Source: DASUAS01 sp963756895
GTDB lineage: Bacteria > Actinomycetota > Acidimicrobiia > IMCC26256 > DASPTH01
Length of the DNA: 64,000 bases
Assembly (NCBI GenBank): GCA_963756895.1
Contig: CAVWPI010000011.1
Span: 62,001 to 126,000, forward strand
Direction: 5' to 3'
Positions 1 to 7,119 of the stretch are shown here, in pieces (position 1 is the stretch's first letter; each line of letters opens with the position of its first letter). The notes under the pieces were generated by a model. It was not told where the DNA came from. It worked only from the letters and a program-made list of their open reading frames with translations, and did not search any database. Made by a program: the position numbers and the translations under genes.

Positions 1-1
1 C

Positions 2-239
2 GTGTTTCCGGCGCGCCGGCCCACGCTCTCAGGAGCCGTCATCGAGATCCTCGTGCACAACGAGGAGCAGATGACGCGCGAGCGTCCGGTACGCGGAGCT
101 CGCGATCGCCGAGGCCAACCAGGTGTACAACGACCAGGTCCTGCCCCGGCGCGAGCGGCACCGGCGCATTCGCCAGGCGGTGCGGGCCGGCGACGAGCTC
201 GGTCTCGACGCGATGGCCCGGGCCGCGAGCGAGTTGTGA
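2..239 (+). CDS. Hypothetical protein, truncated at window start, frameshifted
   Basis: I do not recognise this family. The C-terminal part reads as a charged helical protein (AIAEANQVYNDQVLPRRERH) that ends at the TGA at 237-239. The upstream piece lies in another frame, so a single-base indel is likely near base 89. The 5' end may lie outside the window. The stop overlaps the GTG start of the next gene (GTGA at 236-239), so the two are probably translationally coupled. Function unknown. Confidence 0.4.
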
Positions 240-560
240 CCTCGACGCTGCTCCGGCCCATCGAGCGCCGGATGACGAGCATGGCCGACGCCGGTCTCAC
301 CCCCGCCGAGACCGGCCGCCGCTTCCATCGTTCCGGGCGGTACGTCGAGCAGGTGCTCCGCCTGGCCCAGGTCCCCCGGACGGTCCGACGACCAGCCGAA
401 CCCGGTCGGGACGTCACTGCGCCCGCTCGAGCGCCGGCTCCTCCGGTGGCGCGACGAGGGTGTCGACACCGGCGAGGTGGCCGCGATGTTCGGGCGCAGC
501 CCGCAGCACATCGAGCGGGTGCTGGCGCTGGTCGACTACAAGCAACGACGCACGAGCTAG
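236..560 (+). CDS. Small protein with two tandem helix-turn-helix-like repeats
   Basis: About 108 residues after joining two frames (indel near base 395). The protein is an internal duplication. The first half contains LRPIERRMTSMADAGLTPAE followed by a GRRFHRSGRYVEQVLRLA helix, and the second half contains LRPLERRLLRWRDEGVDTGE followed by AAMFGRSPQHIERVLAL. Each half resembles a sigma-region-4 or LuxR-type helix-turn-helix, so a DNA-binding role is inferred. It starts at a GTG overlapping the previous stop. Its TAG lies in the palindromic ctag at 557-560, which can also serve as stop for the convergent minus-strand gene. The exact family is unknown to me. Confidence 0.55.
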
Positions 561-765
561 TCGAGCTGCTCGCGGTTCCTTCAGCTGCTCTGGATGCTCG
601 GTGGTCCGGCTTTGCGTTGCGCGGGCGGACACCATGCCGAGCTCCTCGAGCTTCGACCATCGTCGGTCGTCCTGCTCGAGGTACGACTTGGCCTGCCAGA
701 GGGGCAGCCACGCTGGGAGAGGCGAATGGGCTGTGGTAGCGCACGCGCCCGCGACGGTCGTTCAC
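557..765 (-). CDS. Small hypothetical protein, third gene of a minus-strand micro-operon
   Basis: The GTG at 763-765 overlaps the stop of the upstream gene as GTGA. The N-terminus reads VNDRRGRVRYHSPF. After a frame change near 700 it continues WQAKSYLEQDDRRWSKLEEL, which looks like a genuine amphipathic protein. A second frame change near 580 would bring it to a TAG at 557-559 that shares the ctag palindrome with the convergent gene. Without that change the frame stays open into the neighbour. The need for two indels in 210 bases makes this call weak. Confidence 0.33.
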
Positions 766-941
766 GACGCGGCCTGCAAGCGCGCGTCGGGGCGCAACGA
801 GGCCAGCAGCTCGCCGAGCCGCTGCTCGATGGCGAGCAACGCGTGCACCTGCGCGGCCGTGAACAACTCCTCGGCCGACAGGATGGGGTTGCGTTGCGCG
901 TCGACGAGCGACTGCTCGGCGGCATCACGATGTTCGCTCAT
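762..941 (-). CDS. 59-residue hypothetical protein
   Basis: An intact 60-codon gene. It starts at ATG 939-941 inside an ATGA overlap with the upstream stop and ends at TGA 762-764 inside a GTGA overlap with the downstream gene. The N-terminus is MSEHRDAAEQSLVDAQRNPI, followed by a probable helix (SAEELFTAAQVHALLAIEQ). It is acidic, has no Cys and no membrane segment. I do not recognise the family. The two-sided stop/start overlap is the best argument that it is real. Confidence 0.55.
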   Translation of the reverse strand: MSEHRDAAEQSLVDAQRNPILSAEELFTAAQVHALLAIEQRLGELLASLRPDARLQAAS

Positions 942-1232
942 GCTGCGCTGGCCTTGCGGCGTCGCAGGTGCCGGAGGCCCGAGAGTCCTGCTCGTTGCAG
1001 GCGTGCCGGGGCGTCCGATGGAGCGTCGACCCGTTGCCCGGCGGAGATACGTTCAAGGCTTGCAACGCCGTGGTTGCCGCGAAGTCGTCGAGCGACGGGA
1101 CAGCCGATCGAGGAGCACGCAGGTAGTGGCGTCGAGATCATCGGTGTCCACCGACGCGGCGTGGAGCGCGACGTCGAGGCGGTGCCGCTCGGCTGTCCGG
1201 TGTTGGAGTCACGTGTCGATCGCTCCGATCAT
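938..1232 (-). CDS. Frameshifted hypothetical protein, first gene of the micro-operon
   Basis: Reconstructed from at least three frames between an ATG at 1230-1232 (MIGAIDT) and the TGA at 938-940. Segments that look coding are AERHRLDVALHAASVDTDDL, LDDFAATTALQALN and DAPARLQRAGLSGLRHLRRR. The stop overlaps the next start as ATGA. The upstream DNA (about 1233-1260) is AT-richer than its surroundings and probably holds the operon promoter. Function unknown; the frame is uncertain through most of its length. Confidence 0.4.
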
Positions 1233-1410
1233 AGTACGTAATCTCTCAAGAAATTGCTGGTAAGCGATCCGAGTCGGCTACCCTGGCGGTGCATCCTCGC
1301 TCGACGGACAGGTGGTTCGCCGGCCAGGAGCAGATCGGTTCCTCATGGTGCGAGGACATCGCCGTGAGGCCGGCACCGTGGATGCTCGTGGACGGCGCAC
1401 GCGCTCGACG

Positions 1411-2062
1411 GTGACTCGGTGGAGCCCCGACCCGCGGGCACCGTTCGTTGCTCTGCGCAGTGGCACGGCGCGGGTTGCCGAACCTGATCGAGGCGACGGT
1501 CATCCCGGCGGTCATGTTCTTCGTGATCGTGAAGACGATCAGCGTGCCGGCGGCGATGGCGGCAGTGCTGGTGTGGGCGTACGCGGCGATCCTGCGGCGA
1601 GTCGTCCGCGGCACGAAGATCCCGGCGATCCTCATGCTCGCGACGTTGGGTCTGACCGTGCGGACGGCAGTCGGTCTGGTCAGCGGCAGCACCTTCGCAT
1701 ACTTCATCCAGCCGATCGCGACGACGGTGGCTCTGGCGGCGGTGTTCCTCGGCTCGGTCGCGATCGGGCGCCCGGTCATCGCCCGCCTCGCCCACGACTT
1801 CTGCCCGCTCGCGCCCGACGTGGCGCTCGCCCGGAGGTCCTCCGACTGTTCGGCGGACTGACCCTGCTCTGGGCCGCCGTGCACATCGTGACCGCGGCAA
1901 TCACCTTCGGCATGCTGACGACGATGCCGGTGGCCACGTTCGTCGCGTTCAAGACGGTGGCGTGCCTCGCCGTGACCATCGGCGGCGATCGTCATCACGG
2001 TCTTCTGGGCGTTGCGCGTCGTGCACAGCGAACGGCTCGTGTTCGCGCGCGACCCGCGCTGA
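1411..2062 (+). CDS. VC0807-like integral membrane protein, frameshifted
   Basis: Polytopic membrane protein of roughly 215 residues spread over three frames, with indels near 1470, 1840 and 1980. Recognisable pieces are LPNLIEATVIPAVMFFVIVK, RGTKIPAILMLATLGLTVRT, SGSTFAYFIQP and the C-terminal AIVITVFWALRVVHSERLVF. The order of hydrophobic helices and the NLxEAT opening resemble the uncharacterised VC0807 family; about six membrane segments are expected. The N-terminus is uncertain: I chose the GTG at 1411, but the coding-like signal really begins near 1430. Function of the family is unknown. Confidence 0.55.
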
Positions 2063-2086
2063 CCGGCAACCGGTTTCCGGTACTCG

Positions 2087-2445
2087 ATGACTACCATCCT
2101 CCCGATGCCCGAGTGGAGCTTCCTCACGAACCACGCTCGGGTGCTGTTGTGCATCGCGCGCGACCCCGGTGTGCGCCTCCGGGAGATCGCCTCGACGCTC
2201 GGCATCACGGAGCGAACCGCGTTCGGTGTGGTCGCTGATCTCACCGACGCGGGGTACGTGCATCAAGGAGCGCGACGGCCGCCGGAACCGCTACGAGATC
2301 CAGCACCACCTGCCCCTGGTCGAACCCGTCGAGCGAGGAGCGCACCGTCGGTGAGTTGCTCGAGCTGCTCGGTGGCCGTCAGATCACGCGCACTGCGCGT
2401 GCACGTCCGAAGTCCGCCGCGTCGCGAGCGAAGGCGCAGACCTGA
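2087..2445 (+). CDS. Winged helix-turn-helix transcriptional regulator (MarR/ArsR-like)
   Basis: Two in-frame ATGs occur (2087 and 2105); the second begins MPEWSFLTNHARVLLCIARD. A clear winged helix follows: VRLREIASTLGITERTAFG is the helix-turn-helix, followed by VADLTDAGYV and a wing, KERDGRRNRYEI. Indels near 2272 and 2335 split it over three frames. The C-terminus is basic and ends at TGA 2443-2445. About 117 residues. Its position just after the membrane protein may mean co-transcription. The ligand is unknown. Confidence 0.68.
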
Positions 2446-2677
2446 CGTCGGGTACGTTGAACGCTCGCACCCTCCGAAGGGACACCCCATCGTTCCGCCG
2501 CTCGACCTGGCCGATTCACTGATCTGCAACGCGATTCGTCGGCGGCGCCATGGATATCAGCTCCGGTGCCTCGAGCCGGACGGCCACGACGGCGGGCACC
2601 GATGGAATCCGGAGCTGGTCGGGGATCCCGCACCCACGGCTCCGCATCGGGGTGCCACCCGGTAGGCGACTGCCGCA

Positions 2678-2980
2678 TCACCGGGTGGGCGGCTCCTCCG
2701 TCCCGCCCTCGATTGCCGCGCGCGCCTGCTCGTACGCCGCCACCAACGGGGCAGCCGCGCGCACGATCGTGAGCACGTACCGCATCCGGTTGTCGGTCAA
2801 CCCGAGCTCGGACATCATGCTCTCCAGCGCGAAACGCTCGTGCAGGGCGTCCGGCTCGTGCACCAGCGCCCACGCCACGAACTCCAACAGGTCCGCGTCG
2901 TCTTCCGGATTCGTGTTCGCGTGGTCGGTTTCGTCGAGGACATCGGCGAAGCGTTGACGAGCTGCTTCCGACAAGGCCAC
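2678..2980 (-). CDS. 100-residue hypothetical protein with repeat-bearing leader
   Basis: Starts at GTG 2978-2980, chosen because a strong AAGGAG lies just upstream. An alternative start inside the repeat array would add only repeat-encoded residues. The protein is acidic and helical (DHANTNPEDDADLLEFVAWA, then GLTDNRMRYVLTIVRAAAPL) with no membrane segment. I do not recognise it. The leader consists of about eleven copies of a 13-bp repeat (2991-3136) whose last unit runs into the ribosome binding site, so copy number could affect translation. Confidence 0.65.
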   Translation of the reverse strand: MALSEAARQRFADVLDETDHANTNPEDDADLLEFVAWALVHEPDALHERFALESMMSELGLTDNRMRYVLTIVRAAAPLVAAYEQARAAIEGGTEEPPTR

Positions 2981-2990
2981 GGGAGCTCCT

Positions 2991-3136
2991 TCCTGATGGG
3001 TCCGCCTGATGGGTCCGCCTGATGGGTCGCTGACCGCCATGGGTGCGCCTGATGGGTGCGCCTGATGGGGTGCGCCTGATGGGTGCGCCTGATGGGGTGC
3101 GCCGACGGGGTGCGCCTGATGGGTGCGCCTGATGGG
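2991..3136. repeat. Tandem array of a 13-bp unit (about 11 copies)
   Basis: Imperfect head-to-tail copies of tgcgcctgatggg, some with an extra g (14 bp), one 17-bp variant and one with gacggg. It has no spacers, so it is not a CRISPR array. It lies between the AI-2E-type transporter gene and the start of the 2678-2980 gene, immediately upstream of the ribosome binding site of the latter. Confidence 0.95.
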
Positions 3137-3187
3137 TGTGGCGGTGCAGTGGGATCGTCCAAGGAGAGCACGCTCGCGGGTCGGCGG

Positions 3188-4461
3188 TCAGTCCGGGCCC
3201 GGTTGCGCCTCCCGTTGGTCGGGCTCGGGCTCTGGTCTCGCGTCGTGCCGGCGACGCAACCGCGCACGGATGCGCTCGAGGCGTGACGTGCGCTCCGGCT
3301 CCTCGAGCAACGGGGCGTCGATGATCTCGCGTTCGGTCGTGTACCCCGAGATGACCGCTTGGATCACGGCGGTCGCGGGGAGCGCGAGGATCGCGCCGAC
3401 ACCGCCGAGCAGCAACCCGCCGGCGAACACCGTCCCGATCGCGAGCGCCGGGTGCACGTTCATCGAGTGCTTGGTGACCCGCGGCCCGAGGATGTAGTTC
3501 TCGAACTGCTGGTACAGCACGAGGAACAGGAGCACCCACAGCGCGGTGGCCGAGTTCTGCTTCAACGCCACGATGACCGGCAGGACCATGGCGATGTACG
3601 TGCCGACGGTGGGGATGAACTGCGACACGATGCCGACCCACAGGCCCAGCGCCAGCGAGTAGGGCACTCCCAGGGCGAACAGGAACGCCCACGTGACGAG
3701 GGCCGAGACGACGGCCTGGATGCCACGCGAGTAGAGGTAGCCGCCGGTCTTGTCGATGGCGATCTCCCACGTGTCGAGCACGACCTCCTGCCGCGGCGCG
3801 GGCAGGCGCGAACAGATCGCGCGTCTCATGCGCGGGCCATCGGCGGTCATGTAGAACGCGAAGATCAGGACGGTGACGAAGTAGAGGAGACCCCGCCCGA
3901 CCGCAAGCGCGACGCCGCGCCGCATTCGACACGATCTCGCCGTTGTCGGCGCTGAGGCCACCGTTGCCGTTCCGGAGGTCGCGGACGATCGAGTCGGCGT
4001 CGAACTCGATGCCGAGGTCATCGTTGACGAACCGCTCGAAGTCGCGGACGTAGCGGGGAGCCCGGTCGATCAGGTCGCCGGCCTGCCCGACGACGATCGA
4101 CCCGGCTGCGGCGAGGAAGACCGCGGTGAACAGGAGCACGATGCCGAGCACGAGTGCCGTGGCGCTGCCTCGGCGCCAGCCCCGCCGCGCCAGCCGATCG
4201 ACGGCGGGCTCCATCGCCAGCGAGAGGAAGAAGGCGACCAGCGATCATGATGAGCAGCGTCCGGAGGCGCCCGAGGATCCAGTAGGCGGCGAACAGCAGC
4301 ACCACCCATCCCGCGGCGAGCGCGATGGCCCGGTTGAGCCACGGCGGGACCGCGCGCTCACTCGCCGGTGCCGGCGCTTCCAGGAGCACCGCCTCGGGCA
4401 GCGGGTCGGCCGGGGGGACCTCGGCGTCCGGACTGCGGCTCGGGTCGTTGGGGTCGGTCAT
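3188..4461 (-). CDS. AI-2E family transporter (PF01594-type permease)
   Basis: About 424 residues over three frames (indels near 4250 and 3930). A Pro/Glu-rich cytoplasmic N-terminus precedes the first helices (WLNRAIALAAGWVVLLFAAY). The MEPAVDRLARRGWRRGSA segment after helix 2 is typical of the family. The conserved core is GLWVGIVSQFIPTVGTYIAM and NYILGPRVTKHSMNVHPALA, followed by the last helices and a charged tail. The family includes the proposed AI-2 exporter TqsA, but most members have no proven substrate. Seven to eight membrane segments are expected. It stands alone on the minus strand. Confidence 0.85.
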
Positions 4462-4582
4462 CGCCTGTCACCATCGCAGGTGAGCGCGCTCGGGCGATGC
4501 ATACCGCGCCCGGCTCGAGCGCTTCGGGGAACAATCGTCCCCGATCGCCCCCCGCCATGCTCCGGAGCGACCGGCTCGCCGA

Positions 4583-5317
4583 CTACGTGACGTACGTCGA
4601 GGCGGCGTGGAGGCGCACGCAGCAGTGGTCGTCCTCGGGTTCGAGCTGCGCGCGGAGGTTCGTGGTGCCGAGCTCGTCGAGCACGCTGTCGAGCAGGCAC
4701 AGGTTCATGCCGCACACCAGCTGGGTGTGGGTCTGGGCGAGCTGGTGGAACGGGCAGTTGTGCAACACGACCACGTCGTCGCGCACCTCCGGCTCGAACC
4801 CGCGGGAGCGGAGCTCGTCGAGCAGCGCAGACCGCTGCGCCGTCGCGTCGGACCGCGACGGGATCCGCCGCTTCACCTCGATCCCGACGCGCGTCCCCGC
4901 GTCGCGCGCCGCCCGGGCGATGGCGGTGTCGATGGGCACGTCGTCGGCGCCGCAGATCTCGACCGCGTCGGCGAGGACACGGCCGGCGAGCTCGTAGTCG
5001 CGCGCGGGCACGCTGACCGCGATCTCGACGCGTGCCCGCCGGTACACCTTGGCCGGGCGGCCCGCACCGGGCCCTCGACGATCGTTCAGACGTTGGAAGT
5101 CGACCTGGAGCAGGCCCTCGTCGGCGAGCCGATCGAGGTGGTGCGATGCGATCCCGCGGCCCAGCCCGACGGCCGCCGCCGCCTGTTCCCGGCTGACCCA
5201 GTCGCGCCGGTCCACGACGTAGTCGTAGAGCGCGCGGCGGTTGGGTTCGGCGAGCGCGCCGATCGCCTCGACGTCCTGCCGGGCCGCACCCGACGCGTCC
5301 ACGTCCGACTCGCCCAT
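4583..5317 (-). CDS. SufR-like winged-helix regulator with cysteine-rich C-terminus
   Basis: 244 residues. I chose ATG 5315-5317 (MGESDVDAS) because the reading frame upstream runs into the promoter region. An ArsR-type helix-turn-helix occupies about residues 15-70 (EPNRRALYDYVVDRRDWVSR, then VGLGRGIASHHLDRLADEGL). The C-terminal third has HNCPFH, VCGMNLCLLDS and DDHCCV. This Cys/His pattern resembles SufR and related regulators that ligate an Fe-S cluster; cluster binding is inferred. It is divergent from the DUF2231-folE genes, and repeated CGACAA/TTGTCG boxes lie between them, so it probably controls that promoter and its own. Confidence 0.75.
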   Translation of the reverse strand: MGESDVDASGAARQDVEAIGALAEPNRRALYDYVVDRRDWVSREQAAAAVGLGRGIASHHLDRLADEGLLQVDFQRLNDRRGPGAGRPAKVYRRARVEIAVSVPARDYELAGRVLADAVEICGADDVPIDTAIARAARDAGTRVGIEVKRRIPSRSDATAQRSALLDELRSRGFEPEVRDDVVVLHNCPFHQLAQTHTQLVCGMNLCLLDSVLDELGTTNLRAQLEPEDDHCCVRLHAASTYVT

Positions 5318-5347
5318 CGTCCTCCCCGTTCCGGGTCCGTTGATTGT

Positions 5348-5413
5348 ATCGACAACGAACTCTTGACTTAGAGCGATCCACTGCCATACTAACGACAAGA
5401 TCCTTTGTCGATA
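5348..5413. promoter_or_regulatory. Divergent promoter with CGACAA/TTGTCG operator boxes
   Basis: A plus-strand promoter can be read as TTGACT (5364-5369), a 17-base spacer and ATACTA (5387-5392). The element tatcgacaa (5348-5356) is inverted as ttgtcgata (5405-5413). A third copy, cgacaa (5394-5399), pairs with ttgtcg (5405-5410) as a short palindrome just after the -10. The boxes bracket the promoter and are the likely binding sites of the SufR-like regulator encoded divergently. The assignment of regulator to site is inference. Confidence 0.6.
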
Positions 5414-5439
5414 GAAGACCCCGCACGACAGGAGCCACG

Positions 5440-6009
5440 ATGCGCAAGTTCTCCGTGCGCCCGACGCTGACGCTTCGAGGCCGCAGCTTCAAGGGCCTGC
5501 GGGGCTGGTCGGGCAAGCCCACGCACCCGCCGCTCACCGACATCCCCGTCGCCGCGTACGTCTTCGCCGCCGGGTTCGACGTGATCGCCACGTTCGGACG
5601 CGATGCATCGTGGTCCCAGGACTTCTTCCGCGCCGGCACCTTCGTGTTCATCGGGGGCGCGGCGGTGTCGGTCCTCACCGCGCTGACCGGCTTCTGGGAC
5701 TGGTTGCGTTCCACCGAGAAGGGGACCCAGGCCCGTCGCACCGCCAACGCGCACGCCACCGCCATGATCGTCGTGACGGTCCTCGCCCTCACCGACATCG
5801 CCCTGCGCCTCGCCGTGTACGACTCGCGGACGTCTCCCACGATCGCGATCCTCGTCATCTCGATCGTCGTCGCCATGCTGGTCACGCTCGGTGCCGCGCT
5901 CGGCGGCACCCTCGTGTTCGACTACGGGTTCAACGTCGAGACCGCGACCGACAGCCCGGTGTGGCATGCGTCCGAGACGGACGTGCTCCCCGGCGAGCAC
6001 GCCGAATGA
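5440..6009 (+). CDS. DUF2231 family membrane protein
   Basis: 189 residues, ATG with a GGAG about 7 bases upstream. A short N-terminal region (LRGRSFKGLRGWSGKPTHPP) leads into PLTDIPVAAYVFAAGFD, the conserved opening of the DUF2231 family (HP..P...). About four membrane segments follow (ATAMIVVTVLALTDIALRLA and later). Function is unknown; some members accompany redox or copper-handling genes. The stop overlaps the folE start as ATGA, so the two are coupled and share the promoter at 5364-5392. Confidence 0.8.
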   Translation: MRKFSVRPTLTLRGRSFKGLRGWSGKPTHPPLTDIPVAAYVFAAGFDVIATFGRDASWSQDFFRAGTFVFIGGAAVSVLTALTGFWDWLRSTEKGTQARRTANAHATAMIVVTVLALTDIALRLAVYDSRTSPTIAILVISIVVAMLVTLGAALGGTLVFDYGFNVETATDSPVWHASETDVLPGEHAE

Positions 6010-6639
6010 GCACGGCCGACGCGGTCGCGGCCGACCGCGGCATCGAGCGGGCCGCGCCCTTCCATCTCGTCGGGACGGACGCCCCGGACCTCGGCGCCGC
6101 GACGCGGGCGGTCCACGACCTCCTCGTGGCGTTGGGCCAGGATCCCGACTCCGAGGAACTGGTGGAGACGCCCCGGCGAGTGGCGCAAGCCTTCGCCGAG
6201 TCACTGACTCCGACGTCGTTCACCCTGACGACGTTCGCGAACGACGGTGACTACGACGAGATGGTCGTCGTCCGCGACATCGCCTTCCACTCGCTGTGCG
6301 CGCATCACCTGCTGCCGTTCACCGGCGTCGCCCACGTCGCGTACCTGCCGGGAGCGCGCGTCGTCGGTCTCTCGAAGCTGGTGCGCGTGGTCGAGCACTT
6401 CGCGCGGGGTCTCCAGACCCAGGAACGCCTGAACGTACAGATCGCCGACGCCCTCCACGTCGCGCTGGACGCGCGCGGCGTCGGTGTCGCGATGGAGGCG
6501 ACGCATCTCTGCATGGCGCTGCGCGGCGTGGAATCGAGTGGGGCGCGAACCCTCACGACCGCGACCCGCGGTCTCGTCCGCGACGACGCCGCGACCCGCT
6601 GCCGAGTTCTCGCGGCTGGCCCTCACTGCGAACCGCTGA
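6006..6639 (+). CDS. folE: GTP cyclohydrolase I
   Basis: Converts GTP to 7,8-dihydroneopterin triphosphate, the first step of tetrahydrofolate or tetrahydrobiopterin synthesis. Visible landmarks are ELVETPRRVAQAF, the zinc-binding CAHHLLPF and HLCMALRG (Cys, His, Cys ligands), FHSLCAHH and the substrate loop GLSKLVRVVEHFARGLQTQE. About 210 residues. A one-base indel near 6600 moves the frame. Corrected, the C-terminus reads AEFSRLALTANR and stops at 6637-6639; uncorrected, the frame falsely fuses folE to the next gene. No other folate gene is nearby. Confidence 0.9.
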
Positions 6640-6641
6640 CC

Positions 6642-7118
6642 GTGGACTGGGCGGGCTGGGCGCTGTTCGGGCTGGTCGCGACCGCGATCCTGACCGCGGT
6701 CATGATCGTCGCCCAACTGCTGGGTTGGACGCGGCTCGATCTGCCGTTGGTGCTGGGCACGATGGTCACCGACGACCCCGACCGAGCCCGGGTCGTGGGG
6801 TTCTTCCTGCACCTCGCGGTGGGCGAGGGGTTCGCGCTGGGCTACGCGGCGGTGTTCGCACTGCTGCACACCGCGACGTGGTGGTTGGGCGCGCTGCTGG
6901 GCCTCCTGCACGTCGGCGTCGCGCTCACGATCCTGCTGCCGCTTCTCCCGGGAGCACACCCGAGGATGGCGTCGGAGCGGGACGGACCGGCGACGACCGC
7001 GGTGCTCGAGCCCCCGGGCCTGCTCGGACTCAACTACGGTGCCGAGACCCCGGCGGTCGCCACCGCGGCGCACCTGGCCTTCGGCATCGCGCTGGGCGTG
7101 CTCCTCACGGCAGCTTGA
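6642..7118 (+). CDS. Conserved integral membrane protein (DUF6789-like)
   Basis: 158 residues, GTG start two bases after the corrected folE stop. Four hydrophobic segments: AGWALFGLVATAILTAVMIV, GFFLHLAVGEGFALGYAAVF, LGALLGLLHVGVALTILLPL and a C-terminal HLAFGIALGVLLTAA. The layout (helix, TRLDLPLVLGTM loop, helix) is like small actinobacterial proteins annotated DUF6789. The family call is from memory and tentative; the function is unknown. It ends one base before the GTG of the GH15 gene. Confidence 0.65.
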   Translation: MDWAGWALFGLVATAILTAVMIVAQLLGWTRLDLPLVLGTMVTDDPDRARVVGFFLHLAVGEGFALGYAAVFALLHTATWWLGALLGLLHVGVALTILLPLLPGAHPRMASERDGPATTAVLEPPGLLGLNYGAETPAVATAAHLAFGIALGVLLTAA

Positions 7119-7119
7119 C

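Noticed and set aside
2446..2677. Possible small genes between the winged-helix regulator and the 2678-2980 gene
   Set aside because: Open frames exist on both strands but none shows a start with a ribosome binding site, a motif or consistent coding character.
6006..7118. Fusion of GTP cyclohydrolase I with a membrane protein
   Set aside because: The single frame arises from an indel near 6600. Corrected, folE ends at 6639 with the normal AEFSRLAL tail, and the membrane protein has its own GTG at 6642.
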